DNA of 64,000 bases from Saccharothrix sp. HUAS TT1 (GTDB lineage Bacteria > Actinomycetota > Actinomycetes > Mycobacteriales > Pseudonocardiaceae): NCBI RefSeq assembly GCF_040744945.1, contig NZ_CP160453.1:1364001-1428000 (forward strand), written 5' to 3'. The translations under genes and the position numbers were made by a program. This document shows, in pieces, positions 39,908-48,446 of this stretch. Numbering within the stretch: position 1 is the first letter of the stretch; each line of letters opens with the position of its first letter. Under the pieces are notes generated by a model. The model saw only the letters and a list, made by a program, of their open reading frames with translations, was not told the DNA's origin and searched no databases.

Positions 39908-41140
39908 ATGGACGCGAGCGGCGCTCACCACCTACCGTCCGCAACCGTGGCCTCCTTCGACCAGCACGACGCCGCCTTCATCGCGGACCCGTACCCGGCG
40001 TTCGCCGCGATGCGCGCGCAGGGCGGGGTGCACTGGCACGAGGGGATGGGCATCGCGGTGGCGGTGTCGCACGGCGCGGCGTCGGCCGTGCTCCGGCACC
40101 GGTCGCTCGGCCGGATCTGGACCGACGCGGAGCCCGTCGACCGGTTCGCCTCGTTCAACCTGCTGCACCGCAACTCCATGCTGGAGAACGAGCCGCCGAC
40201 GCACAGCAGGCTGCGCAGGCTGGTCGCCGCCGCGTTCGGCCGCGGTCACGTCGAGCGGCTGCGGCCGTGGATCGCCGACCTGGCCGACCGGCTGGTGGAC
40301 GAGCTGGTGGCCAAGATCGGCTCCGAGGGCCAGGCCGACCTGCTGTCCCACGTCGCCGCCCCGCTGCCGGTCGAGGTGATCGCCGAACTGCTCGGCGTGC
40401 CCGCGAGCGACCGGCCGCTGCTCCAGCCGTGGTCGAACGCCATCGTGAAGATGTACGAGTACGGCCTGCCCGGGGACCGGCGGGCGGCAGCCGAGCACGC
40501 GGCCACCGAGTTCGTCGCCTACCTGCGGGAACTGGTCGCGCTGCGGCGCGCGTCGCCCGGCGCCGACCTGGTGTCCGACCTGGTGGCGGTGACCGGCGCG
40601 GACGGCGCGAAGCTGACCGAGGACGAGCTGGTGGCGACCGCCGTGCTGCTGCTCATGGCCGGTCACGAGGCCACCGTCAACGTCATCGGCAACGGCGTGC
40701 GGGCGTTGATGCTGCACCAGGACCAGTGGCGGCGGCTGGTGGCCGACCACTCCCTGCTGCCGACGGCGGTCGAGGAGCTGATCCGCTACGACTCGCCGCT
40801 GCAGCTGTTCGAGCGCACCGCGACCGAGCCCGTCACCATCGCCGGGTACGAGGTGGAGCCGGGCCGCAGGATCGCCGCGCTGCTCGGCGCGGCGGCCCGC
40901 GACCCGGAGGTCTTCACCGACCCGGACACCTTCGACATCACCCGCGACCCCAACCCGCACCTCGGGTTCGGCATGGGCATCCACTACTGCCTGGGCGCGC
41001 CCCTGGCCCGCATCGAGGTCCAGGCCGCCCTGTCCGCCCTGGTCCGCAAGCTGCCGACCGCCGAGCTGGCCGCCGAACCGCGGCGGCGGGCCGAGTTCGT
41101 CATGCGCGGCCTGCACGACCTGCCGCTGGCTGGGCGCTGA
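39908..41140 (+). CDS. Cytochrome P450
   Basis: 410 residues, soluble class I type. I-helix AGHEATVN (A-G-x-E-A-T), K-helix EELIR (ExxR), and the haem loop FGMGIHYCLGAPLAR with the ligand Cys near residue 357. The substrate is unknown; sequence style is close to CYP107-type enzymes. No ferredoxin or biosynthetic cluster nearby, so it is an orphan P450. In-frame GTG 39947 could be an alternative start. Confidence 0.93.
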   Translation: MDASGAHHLPSATVASFDQHDAAFIADPYPAFAAMRAQGGVHWHEGMGIAVAVSHGAASAVLRHRSLGRIWTDAEPVDRFASFNLLHRNSMLENEPPTHSRLRRLVAAAFGRGHVERLRPWIADLADRLVDELVAKIGSEGQADLLSHVAAPLPVEVIAELLGVPASDRPLLQPWSNAIVKMYEYGLPGDRRAAAEHAATEFVAYLRELVALRRASPGADLVSDLVAVTGADGAKLTEDELVATAVLLLMAGHEATVNVIGNGVRALMLHQDQWRRLVADHSLLPTAVEELIRYDSPLQLFERTATEPVTIAGYEVEPGRRIAALLGAAARDPEVFTDPDTFDITRDPNPHLGFGMGIHYCLGAPLARIEVQAALSALVRKLPTAELAAEPRRRAEFVMRGLHDLPLAGR

Positions 41141-41169
41141 CCCCGACCGGGCGCCCTTCCGCCAGTCGG

Positions 41170-41370
41170 TCAGGAGCCCCAGTGCCGCAGGAAGGACGAC
41201 CACTGGACAGCGGGGAACGCGAGCGTCGCCGCGTCGGGGTTCTTCGAGTCCCGCACGGCCACCGCCGGTCCCGTGAACGCCACTTCGACGCAGTTGGCGT
41301 TGCTGGCGCCGTTGCTCCGGCTGCTCTTCCGCCACGACGCACCGGGGAAGTCCACTGTGGACACAGCCAT
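41170..41370 (-). CDS. DUF397 domain-containing protein
   Basis: 66 residues from ATG 41370, which overlaps the XRE gene stop (TGATG). The DUF397 pattern is complete: WRKSSRSNGASNANCVEVAF, VAVRDSKNPD, and WSSFLRHW at the end. In Actinobacteria such proteins are nearly always paired with a DUF5753 XRE regulator and are thought to antagonise or be controlled by it, in the way of BldB-type or toxin-antitoxin-like pairs. Confidence 0.95.
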   Translation of the reverse strand: MAVSTVDFPGASWRKSSRSNGASNANCVEVAFTGPAVAVRDSKNPDAATLAFPAVQWSSFLRHWGS

Positions 41371-42206
41371 CACCTTTCCCCCTCGGCCAGAACCCGTTCG
41401 ATCAAGGCCACCGAAAGCTCCGTGCCCAGCGCCCGGGAGGCCACGAAATCGAACGTCAGTCTAGCCTCTTGCAGCTCCCGCTCCTCCTCGATGTGCAGCG
41501 CTCCGGTCAGGTACTCGATGTACAGCACCTCGGGTTCGTCCGATCCGGGGAAGCCCAGCAGCGTGAACGCGGTCACCATGCCGTCGACCACGCCCTGTTC
41601 GGCGGACACCAGTTGGATCGTCACGTTGGGCTGTTCGGCCATGTCGAGGAGGTGCGCCAGCTGCTCGTGCATGACCTCCCGGCCACCGACCATCTTGCGC
41701 AGCGCGGCTTCCTCGATGATCGCGTGCAGCCGCAGCGGATCTTCCCGGTCGGTCAGGCGCTCCTGGCGGATCTGCCGGACCCGGATGTCGTTCTCCAGCC
41801 AGCGCTTGGTCCGCTTCAGCCGGTGCGCCTCGAACACCGCACGCATGTAGCCGGAGGTCTGGAGCAGGCCGGGGATGATCGACGGCGACAGGTCGCGCAC
41901 GTCGGACGCCTCGGTCTCGACGTCGATGTAGCCCTGGTTCTCGATGCCGTAGGTGGTCCACCAGCCGGGCTCGCGGGCCCTCAGCGCCTGGTCGAGGAGG
42001 TCGGGGTCGTACTGGTCGTAGAGGTCCATCATCGACTTGGCGAGGTGGACGTCCAGGATCGTCTCGCCCCTCTCCAACCGGTGCAGGGTGGACTTGGTGC
42101 GGTAGAGGGCACGGGCCGCCTCGTCCAGGGTCAGCTTGGCGCTGGTCCGCATCCGGGCGAGCTTGCGCCCCAGCCGACGGCGGCGGAACGGTGGCGGAGT
42201 GGGCAC
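41370..42206 (-). CDS. XRE family regulator with DUF5753 domain
   Basis: 278 residues from GTG 42206. N-terminal Cro/C1 helix-turn-helix (LGRKLARMRTSAKLTLDEAARALYRTKSTLHRLERGET in sequence, spanning about 12-49) and a C-terminal DUF5753 ligand-like domain (LSPSIIPGLLQTSGYMRAVF, HAIIEEAALRKMVGG, TIQLVSAEQG). Together with the overlapping DUF397 gene it is a standard actinobacterial pair, found in many copies in morphologically complex genera. A 9-bp inverted repeat upstream may be its operator. Confidence 0.93.
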   Translation of the reverse strand: MPTPPPFRRRRLGRKLARMRTSAKLTLDEAARALYRTKSTLHRLERGETILDVHLAKSMMDLYDQYDPDLLDQALRAREPGWWTTYGIENQGYIDVETEASDVRDLSPSIIPGLLQTSGYMRAVFEAHRLKRTKRWLENDIRVRQIRQERLTDREDPLRLHAIIEEAALRKMVGGREVMHEQLAHLLDMAEQPNVTIQLVSAEQGVVDGMVTAFTLLGFPGSDEPEVLYIEYLTGALHIEEERELQEARLTFDFVASRALGTELSVALIERVLAEGER

Positions 42207-42232
42207 AGGGCAGCATGGTCCGGCGGGACGCG

Positions 42233-42268
42233 CGGATGCGGGAATCCCGCCCCGCTTCACCGCATCCG
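42233..42268. promoter_or_regulatory. Inverted repeat in XRE divergent promoter
   Basis: CGGATGCGG (42233-42241) and CCGCATCCG (42260-42268) form a perfect 9-bp inverted repeat with 18 bases between, in the 91-base gap between the XRE gene and the divergent small gene. Candidate autoregulatory site. Confidence 0.4.
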
Positions 42269-42297
42269 GTGGATCTCCCGGCGGGACAGTCGGTCCC

Positions 42298-42603
42298 GTG
42301 GAAGCGAACTTGTTCAGCCTGGTGGACGCGACCGACCGGAACCGGATCTTCGCCTGGGGGATGGAGGTCATCGAGGGGGACGCGACGAGCGCGATCGTCT
42401 ACCGGCGCGATCCGGACACCGGCAGGACGTTCATCGGGCAGCACGCCTCGGCCGAGTCGGCCCTCGGTCGCTACGGCAGGCGCGTGCCCCTCGCGCTCGT
42501 CTGGGAGTACGAGGACGTCCTGGAGGCGTTCGGGATCGGCGAGGTCAGCGGGGCGAGCCCGACGACCGGACCGGGCGCAGGGTCGGCTCCGGGGCGTCCC
42601 TGA
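42298..42603 (+). CDS. Small hypothetical protein divergent from XRE pair
   Basis: 101 residues from GTG 42298. Starts VEANLFSLVDATDRNRIFAWGM and contains VYRRDPDTGRTFIGQHASAESAL and VPLALVWEYEDVLEAFG, a compact acidic/aromatic protein with no domain I recognise. Codon bias and amino-acid pattern look genuinely coding. The last 59 bases overlap the convergent DUF4328 gene. Such small genes opposite DUF5753/DUF397 pairs recur in actinobacteria, but this one cannot be named. Confidence 0.55.
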   Translation: MEANLFSLVDATDRNRIFAWGMEVIEGDATSAIVYRRDPDTGRTFIGQHASAESALGRYGRRVPLALVWEYEDVLEAFGIGEVSGASPTTGPGAGSAPGRP

Positions 42604-43450
42604 CGTCGACCACCCGCATCCGGCGGATGGCGGCCACGTCGACCGGCAGCAGGAGGGTGGTGACGTGGCGGACCACGGCGGCCGTCAGGATGGCCACGGC
42701 GGCGGCCAGGAGGTCGGCCACGGCGTGCAGCAGCACGCCGTCCGCCAGCGCCTGGACACCGGCGCGGAAGCCCCAGGCCAGGGTGAAGGCCGAGAACAGG
42801 CCGGCCGCCGCCCACAGGCCCCACCACCAGCGGACGAGCTTGGACGGGGTCGGGCGGGTGGTGGCCGGTTCGCGCAGGGCGGCGTGCTCCAGCTCGGCCA
42901 GCACCGAGCCGGGCACGACCAGGTTGACGCCGGGGACCACCAGGCCGACCAGCACCTCCCGGTCGGTCCTGGACGGCCCGTAGCCCGCTTCGGCGGCGGC
43001 GGCGTTGCGGGCGCGGCGCAGCCAGAGCAGGGTGAAGACCAGGGCTGTCGCGGACGCCACGAACATCACCACCGACGACGCCACGACCATCGCGTCCGAC
43101 ACGCCGACCGTGGTGCCCGACATCGCCCCGTACCGGCTGAGCAGCAGCAGCACGTACCGCCACACCTCGCTGCCCGCCGCCCAGACGGCGGTCAGCCCGG
43201 CCAGCCCGAGGGCGTGGGACGCCGTGCGCGCCAGGCGCTGCACCTGGTCGACGCCGTCCACCGGCCGGTCGTCGTCCGTGGCCACGGACGTGGGCCAGCG
43301 CCACGCCAGCAGCGGGAAGCCCCAGCGCGGTGGCACCGGGTACGACGGCGGGCCGGTGTACGGCCGGCGCGGCGCGCCCTGGCGACGGTGCGGGTAGGCG
43401 CCGGGTGGCGGGGTCGCCACCCAGTCCACCCGCAGCGGTCGCAGCGCCAT
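42545..43450 (-). CDS. DUF4328 domain-containing membrane protein
   Basis: 301 residues with four hydrophobic helices (about 85-100, 118-140, 165-185, 205-225). Family features: VQRLARTASHALGLAGL, LLWLRRARNAAAAEAGYGPSRT and the PGVNLVVPGSVLAELEHAAL segment, typical of DUF4328. N-terminal 50 residues are Pro/Arg-rich and cytosolic. Function unknown. It starts one base after the rhodanese gene stop (TGACATG), so the two form an operon. Confidence 0.87.
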   Translation of the reverse strand: MALRPLRVDWVATPPPGAYPHRRQGAPRRPYTGPPSYPVPPRWGFPLLAWRWPTSVATDDDRPVDGVDQVQRLARTASHALGLAGLTAVWAAGSEVWRYVLLLLSRYGAMSGTTVGVSDAMVVASSVVMFVASATALVFTLLWLRRARNAAAAEAGYGPSRTDREVLVGLVVPGVNLVVPGSVLAELEHAALREPATTRPTPSKLVRWWWGLWAAAGLFSAFTLAWGFRAGVQALADGVLLHAVADLLAAAVAILTAAVVRHVTTLLLPVDVAAIRRMRVVDVRDAPEPTLRPVRSSGSPR

Positions 43451-43451
43451 G

Positions 43452-43799
43452 TCAGATGACCTCGGGCTCCGCGCCGTCGACCTCGCCGACCAGCGGGCGG
43501 CCGGACGCGGCCCACACCTGCATGCCGCCGTCGACGTTGGTCGCCTCCCAGCCGTTGGCGTTCAGGTACTGCGTGACCCGCGCGGAACGGCCGCCGGCGC
43601 GGCACACGACGTAGAACTCGGAGTCGCCGGGCAGGTCGGCCAGCCGACCGGCCAGCTCGCTCATCGGGATGTGCACTGCGCCCGGGGCATGGCCCGCCGC
43701 CCACTCGTCGGCCTCGCGGACGTCGAGCAGCACCTTGCCCGCCGGCAGCTCCGCCGGCACCTCGGACACTTCAACGCTGGGAACGGTCACGGTGCCCAT
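43452..43799 (-). CDS. Rhodanese-like domain protein
   Basis: 115 residues, a single rhodanese domain: LLDVREADEWAAGHAPGAVHIPM and the active-site loop VVCRAGGRS with catalytic Cys near residue 71 (CRxGxRS), then YLNANGWEATNVDGGMQVW. Transfers sulfane sulfur or binds thiols; substrate unknown. First gene of a two-gene unit with the DUF4328 protein, located just downstream of a terminator-like hairpin after the acetate symporter. Confidence 0.92.
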   Translation of the reverse strand: MGTVTVPSVEVSEVPAELPAGKVLLDVREADEWAAGHAPGAVHIPMSELAGRLADLPGDSEFYVVCRAGGRSARVTQYLNANGWEATNVDGGMQVWAASGRPLVGEVDGAEPEVI

Positions 43800-43835
43800 G
43801 CTGCCACGGGGGTCATAAACGGGGGATAAGGAGCA

Positions 43836-43872
43836 CGCCGGCCGCCTCCCCGGGACGGGGTGACGGCCGGCG
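43836..43872. terminator. Hairpin terminator after acetate symporter
   Basis: CGCCGGCCG (43836-43844) pairs with CGGCCGGCG (43864-43872), with an inner TCCCC/GGGG pairing. It lies between the symporter stop and the rhodanese promoter, all on the minus strand. Confidence 0.55.
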
Positions 43873-43895
43873 CGCGGCAGGAGCGGGGAGCGCGG

Positions 43896-45482
43896 CTAGT
43901 GGGCCACCGCCTTCTCGGCGCCGACGCCGGTGAGGGCGCGCACCTCCATCTCCGCGTACTTCTCCTTGTCGTTCTCCTTCGACATCACGGTGCCGATGTA
44001 GCCGAGGAGGAACGCGACCGGGATCGACACGATGCCCGGGTTGGACAGCGGGAACAGCGCGAAGTCGACGTCCTTGAACATCGAGGTCGGCTTGCCGGAC
44101 ACCGCGGGCGACAGCACGATCAGCGTGATCGTGACGGCGAGGCCGCCGTAGATGCTCCACAGCGCGCCGGAGGTGTTGAACCGCTTCCAGAACAGCGAGT
44201 ACAGGATGGTCGGCAGGTTCGCCGACGCCGCCACCGCGAACGCCAGGGCCACCAGGAACGCGATGTTCTGGCCGTTGGCCGCGATGCCGCCGAGGATGGA
44301 CACGATGCCGATCACGATCGCCGTCCGGCGCGCGACCTTGACCTCCGCGTCCTTGTCCTCCACCTCGCCCTTCTTGATGATGTTGGCGTAGATGTCGTGC
44401 GCGAACGACGCCGACGCGGTGATCGTCAGACCGGCCACCACGGCGAGGATCGTGGCGAACGCGACCGCCGCGATCAGGCCGAGCAGCAGCGGGCCGCCCA
44501 GCGCCTCGGCGAGCAGCGGGGCCGCCGAGTTGGCGCCACCCGGGGCCGCCCGGATCTTGTCCGCGCCGACCAGCGCGCCCGCGCCGTAGCCCAGGACCAG
44601 CGTGAACAGGTAGAACAGGCCGATCAGCCAGATCGCCCAGACCACCGAGCGGCGGGCTTCCTTGGCGGTCGGCACGGTGTAGAAGCGCATCAGGATGTGC
44701 GGCAGGCCGGCCGTGCCCAGCACCAGCGCGAGGGCCAGCGACAGGAAGTCCAGCTTCGACGTGCCGGTCGCGCCGTACTGCAGGCCGGGGCCGAGCAGCT
44801 TCTCGCCGGCCTTCGGCGCGGCGTCCACGGCCGCGCCGAGCAGCGAGGACAGGTTGAAGCCGAACTTGGCCAGCACCCACACCGTCATCACGCCGGCGCC
44901 GACGATGAGCAGCACGGCCTTGATGATCTGGACCCAGGTGGTGCCCTTCATGCCGCCGATGAGCACGTAGGCGATCATCAGGGCGCCGACCACCGCGATC
45001 ACGACGGCCTGGCCGAACTTGCCGGTGATGCCGAGCAGCAGGGCGACCAGGCCGCCTGCGCCCGCCATCTGCGCCAGCAGGTAGAAGAACGACACGGCCA
45101 TGGTGGACGTCGCCGCCGCGGCGCGCACCGGGCGCTGCCTCATCCGGAAGCTGAGCACGTCGCCCATCGTGTACTTGCCGGTGTTGCGCAGCAGCTCGGC
45201 CACCAGCAGCAGCGCGACCAGCCACGCGACCAGGAAGCCGATGGAGTACAGGAAGCCGTCGTAGCCGTTGAGCGCGATGGCGCCCGCGATGCCGAGGAAC
45301 GACGCGGCGGACAGGTAGTCGCCCGCGATGGCGACGCCGTTCTGCGGGCCGGTGAACGCGCGGCCGGCGGCCAGGTAGTCGGCCGCCGTCTTGGTGTTGC
45401 GGCTGGCCCGGATGACGACGACCAGGGTGGCCGCGACGAAGAGTGCGAAGATCCCGATGTTGAGCAGGGCGCTGCCGTTCAC
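43896..45482 (-). CDS. Cation/acetate symporter (ActP-like, SSS family)
   Basis: 528 residues, about 13 hydrophobic helices, sodium:solute symporter family. ActP/MctC hallmarks: TAADYLAAGRAFTGPQNGVAIAGDYLSAASFLGIAG near the N-terminus, LAQMAGAGGLVALLLG, GTAGLPHILMRFYTVPTAKEARRS and a final cytosolic tail. Imports acetate and related monocarboxylates with Na+ or H+. Its GTG start overlaps the DUF485 gene (GTGA), the usual small partner. Two CRP-like sites lie upstream of the pair. Confidence 0.92.
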   Translation of the reverse strand: MNGSALLNIGIFALFVAATLVVVIRASRNTKTAADYLAAGRAFTGPQNGVAIAGDYLSAASFLGIAGAIALNGYDGFLYSIGFLVAWLVALLLVAELLRNTGKYTMGDVLSFRMRQRPVRAAAATSTMAVSFFYLLAQMAGAGGLVALLLGITGKFGQAVVIAVVGALMIAYVLIGGMKGTTWVQIIKAVLLIVGAGVMTVWVLAKFGFNLSSLLGAAVDAAPKAGEKLLGPGLQYGATGTSKLDFLSLALALVLGTAGLPHILMRFYTVPTAKEARRSVVWAIWLIGLFYLFTLVLGYGAGALVGADKIRAAPGGANSAAPLLAEALGGPLLLGLIAAVAFATILAVVAGLTITASASFAHDIYANIIKKGEVEDKDAEVKVARRTAIVIGIVSILGGIAANGQNIAFLVALAFAVAASANLPTILYSLFWKRFNTSGALWSIYGGLAVTITLIVLSPAVSGKPTSMFKDVDFALFPLSNPGIVSIPVAFLLGYIGTVMSKENDKEKYAEMEVRALTGVGAEKAVAH

Positions 45483-45829
45483 GCGTGACCCCCTTCGAGC
45501 TCGTTGCGGAGCTTCTCCGCCTTGGGGTCGAGGTTCTTGTTCGCGTGCCGCACGTACAGCGTGGTGATGGCGAACGTCGAGACGAACTGCAGCAGGCCGA
45601 GGATCAGGCCCCAGTTGATGTTGCCGATGACCTTCGTCGACATGAACCCGTGTGCGTAATCGGCGAGGAGCACGTACAGCAGGTACCAGGCCAGGAAGAG
45701 GCCGGCCATGGGGAAGACGAAGCTCCGCAGCCGCCGGCGCAGCTCGCGGAAGTCCGGGCTCTCCTGCACTTCCACCCAGTTGTGATTGCCCGGGGCGTCG
45801 GCTGGGGTGTGCTGCTCAGAGGTGCTCAC
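45479..45829 (-). CDS. DUF485 small membrane protein (YjcH-like)
   Basis: 116 residues with two helices (FVFPMAGLFLAWYLLYVLLADYA and NWGLILGLLQFVSTFAITTLYV) and the DUF485 start SPDFRELRRRLRSFVFP. In E. coli yjcH precedes actP in the acs operon, and here it likewise precedes the symporter with overlapping codons. It is thought to support transporter function. Acetyl-CoA synthetase is not in the window. Confidence 0.92.
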   Translation of the reverse strand: MSTSEQHTPADAPGNHNWVEVQESPDFRELRRRLRSFVFPMAGLFLAWYLLYVLLADYAHGFMSTKVIGNINWGLILGLLQFVSTFAITTLYVRHANKNLDPKAEKLRNELEGGHA

Positions 45830-46011
45830 GGTCCCCTCCTCGCGTTCTTGACGACGGTGTGAACGGCACGTAAGTCCTCCTGGTGCGTTCCTGATACGCC
45901 GTGCACCGTAGGGAGACCTGGCTCACGCCTGAAAGACCTTTCGGGTGGTCCTGCGCTCAACAGTCGAGTGATGCGATGAGCGGTAGTAATGCTGAGACGA
46001 ACAGCCACTCA

Positions 46012-46027
46012 GGTGATCGATATCACC
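46012..46027. promoter_or_regulatory. CRP/GlxR-like operator
   Basis: GGTGATCGATATCACC has GGTGA-N6-TCACC, 8 of 10 arm positions of the CRP/GlxR consensus TGTGA-N6-TCACA, and is a perfect palindrome in its arms. It lies 183 bases before the DUF485 start. Confidence 0.55.
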
Positions 46028-46189
46028 GGTAACCGGATCGGTGCGCATTTCTTCACCCGTTCGAGACCTGCTCCCACTCTTAGCTACCACTGAGGAGGCC
46101 GAGCGGGGTCACCGCAGGTCATCGGGTGGCGACCCCTGGTGGCAACGCGGCGAAGTGGTCCAGACCCACGCCGGGAACCGACGCCGGGA

Positions 46190-46205
46190 TGTGAGTCAGC
46201 TCACG
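46190..46205. promoter_or_regulatory. CRP/GlxR-like operator, near-consensus
   Basis: TGTGAGTCAGCTCACG matches 9 of 10 arm positions of TGTGA-N6-TCACA. It touches the stop of the second symporter gene and lies about 360 bases before the DUF485 start, so it may act with the site at 46012. Confidence 0.55.
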
Positions 46206-46206
46206 A

Positions 46207-48009
46207 TCAAGAGGTCGACGGCGCCGTTCCGCCGCGGTGCTTCCCGTCCGTCAGCCGGGCCTTCTCCTCGGCCGTCCCGAACCGCTGCACGTCGCGGTCG
46301 CGCATGAAGCCGAGCGGGTCCGGCGCGTGCAGCCGCAGCAGGATCTGGTTCACGTCGTCGGGCCTGCGGCGCGCGGTCAGCTTGCTGATCATCACCATGG
46401 TCAGGAACGCGGCCGGCACCGTCACCAGCGCCGGCTGGGAGAGCACCGACGGCGCCCACTGCCCGGTGTAGGAGCTGACCACCGTCACCGCCTGCGCCAG
46501 GATCACCATGCCGCCGCCGACCACCAGCCCGGCCACCGCGCCGACCCACGTCAGCCCGCGCCACCAGATGCCCAGCAGCAACAGGGGGCAGAACGTCGAC
46601 GCGGCCAGCGCGAACGACATCGCCACCGTCAACGACGCGTCCGACCGCGGCAGCACGAGCGCCAGCCCGATCGCCACCGCGCCGGTCAGCACCGTCGCCC
46701 AGCGGAAGTCGCGCACCTTGCCCGGCAGGATGTCCGTCGACACCACCCCGGCCACCGACACGAGCAGCCCCGACGAGGTGGACAGGAACGCCGCGAACGC
46801 GCCCGCCGCGACGACCGCGCCCAGCACCTGGCCCAGCACGTTGGGCTGCATGGTGGTCGGCAGCAGCAGCACCGCCGCGTCGGTCTTCCCCGTCACCAGC
46901 AGCTGCGGCAGGTACTGGCGCGAGATCACGCCCAGCACGGTCGGGAAGAGGTAGAACAGCCCCAGCAGGTACAGCACGTGCAGCGCCGTGCGCCGCGCCG
47001 CCCGCCCGTCCGGGTTGGTGTAGAACCGCACCAGCACGTGCGGCAGGCCCATCGTGCCGAGGAACGTCGCGAAGATCAGCGAGTACGTCTCGAACAGCCC
47101 GGACAGCCCCTCGGTCTGCGGTCGCAGCCAGTCGTGGTTCGACGTCGGCGCGCCCTCGACCACCGGCACCGGCGACCCCGCGGTGAACCGCAGCTCGGTG
47201 TCCGCGCCGACCTCGTGCAGGCCGGGCGTCCAGTACACCGGCCCGGCCGCGGGCGCGCCGTTCACCGAACCGGTCGCGGACAGCCGCACGGCCACGTCGA
47301 CCCGCACCCGCACCGGGTCGACCGTCGTCACCGCGACGTCCTCGGGGAACCGCAGCACGCCCGCGGAGTCCACCGGCTGCGCCCCGTTGCCCGGACCGGT
47401 CAGGAACAGCGCGAAGATCACGAACGTCGGCGCGGCGATGGCGAACAGCTTGCCCCAGTACTGGAACGCCTGCACCAGCGTGATCGCCCGCATCCCGCCG
47501 CCGAGGACGTTCACCGCGACGATCACCGCCACCACCACGAGCCCCAGCCACGCGGGCAGCCCGGTGATCGTGTGCAGCGTCAGCCCGGCCGACTGCAGCT
47601 GCGGCACCAGGTACAGCACGCCGATGCAGATCACGAAGAACGTGCAGTACTTCCGCAGCTTCGACGGCCCGAGCCGCGCCTCGGCGAAGTCCGGCAGGGT
47701 GTAGGCGCCGGACCGCCGCAGCGGCGCGGCCACGAACAGCATCACCGCCAGGTACCCGGCGGTGAAGCCGATCGGGTACCACAGCGCGTCGACGCCGTCC
47801 TTCAGCACGAGCCCGGCCACGCCGAGGAACGACGCGGCGGACAGGTACTCGCCGGAGATCGCGGCGGCGTTGCGGGTGGCCGGGACGCCGCGGCGGGCCA
47901 CCAGGAAGTCCGGTGTCGTGTTCGCCCGGCGGGAGCCCACGTAGCCCAGCAGGAACGTCAGCACCGCCATCACGCCGACGAGCACGAGGCTCCAGGGGTT
48001 CTGGATCAC
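46207..48009 (-). CDS. Second SSS-family monocarboxylate symporter
   Basis: 600 residues from GTG 48009, which overlaps the stop of the small upstream gene (GTGA). SSS features: TTPDFLVARRGVPATRNAAAISGEYLSAASFLGVAG, GGMRAITLVQAFQYWGK, GTMGLPHVLVRFYTNPDGRAARR. It differs from the first symporter by an exterior insertion of about 75 residues around 250-325 (VTTVDPVRVRVDVAVRLSATG, WTPGLHEVGADTE) whose role is unknown. Probably imports acetate, pyruvate or another short acid. Encoded downstream of a LytTR regulator. Confidence 0.9.
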   Translation of the reverse strand: MIQNPWSLVLVGVMAVLTFLLGYVGSRRANTTPDFLVARRGVPATRNAAAISGEYLSAASFLGVAGLVLKDGVDALWYPIGFTAGYLAVMLFVAAPLRRSGAYTLPDFAEARLGPSKLRKYCTFFVICIGVLYLVPQLQSAGLTLHTITGLPAWLGLVVVAVIVAVNVLGGGMRAITLVQAFQYWGKLFAIAAPTFVIFALFLTGPGNGAQPVDSAGVLRFPEDVAVTTVDPVRVRVDVAVRLSATGSVNGAPAAGPVYWTPGLHEVGADTELRFTAGSPVPVVEGAPTSNHDWLRPQTEGLSGLFETYSLIFATFLGTMGLPHVLVRFYTNPDGRAARRTALHVLYLLGLFYLFPTVLGVISRQYLPQLLVTGKTDAAVLLLPTTMQPNVLGQVLGAVVAAGAFAAFLSTSSGLLVSVAGVVSTDILPGKVRDFRWATVLTGAVAIGLALVLPRSDASLTVAMSFALAASTFCPLLLLGIWWRGLTWVGAVAGLVVGGGMVILAQAVTVVSSYTGQWAPSVLSQPALVTVPAAFLTMVMISKLTARRRPDDVNQILLRLHAPDPLGFMRDRDVQRFGTAEEKARLTDGKHRGGTAPSTS

Positions 48010-48446
48010 CGGTCCACCGAGCTCACGAAGTCCTGCTCGTGCCTCTCGGCCAGTCTCCGGTAGGCGAAGCCGACGCCGTAGCAGAGCGGGAACGGCAGCA
48101 GCCCGAGCAGCAGCCACGGCAGCCGCACGCCGAGCAGCTGCACCTCCGACAGCGCCGGCAGCAGGTAGAACACCAGCGGCAGCAGCGCCAGCAGCAGCAG
48201 CGTGCTGCCGCCCAGCGCCATGCCGGTGCGGAACTGGGTCCGGATCAGGTCGCGGATCAGCTTCTCGCCGACGCTGGTCTGCTCCTCCAGCTCGATGATC
48301 GTGCGCAGCACCCGCCCGCGCCCGCGCGGGTCGGCCAGCACCACCCGCCGGCGGCGGTTCTTGCGCGCCGACACCGACAGCCAGGCGTCGCGTTCGGCCG
48401 GCTGCGGTTGGTCCGGTTGGCCGGGTGGGCCGGAGTGCTTGGTCAT
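48006..48446 (-). CDS. Small membrane partner of the second symporter
   Basis: 146 residues from ATG 48446, overlapping the LytTR gene stop (ATGA). Two hydrophobic helices (about 73-95 and 107-125) and a basic N-terminus. It takes the place a DUF485 protein has in the first symporter unit: small two-helix protein directly before an SSS gene, overlapping codons. It does not match DUF485 by sequence to my eye. Probably a transporter accessory subunit. Confidence 0.7.
   Translation of the reverse strand: MTKHSGPPGQPDQPQPAERDAWLSVSARKNRRRRVVLADPRGRGRVLRTIIELEEQTSVGEKLIRDLIRTQFRTGMALGGSTLLLLALLPLVFYLLPALSEVQLLGVRLPWLLLGLLPFPLCYGVGFAYRRLAERHEQDFVSSVDR

Larger units (their letters stand above)
45830..46206. 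other. Intergenic regulatory region of the acetate symporter
   Basis: 377 bases with no supported gene (open frames here give Arg/Ser-rich shadow sequence). It carries the two CRP-like palindromes listed separately, one near each end, plus AT-richer segments (GGTAGTAATGC near 45982) that are likely promoter parts for the DUF485-actP operon. Confidence 0.6.

Noticed and set aside
39908..41140. Secondary-metabolite gene cluster around the P450
   Set aside because: No PKS, NRPS, terpene or tailoring genes nearby; flanks are GDPD and an XRE/DUF397 pair.
46041..46471. Small plus-strand open frames opposite the second symporter end
   Set aside because: Arg/Ser-rich shadow sequence without RBS, overlapping the CRP-like regulatory region.
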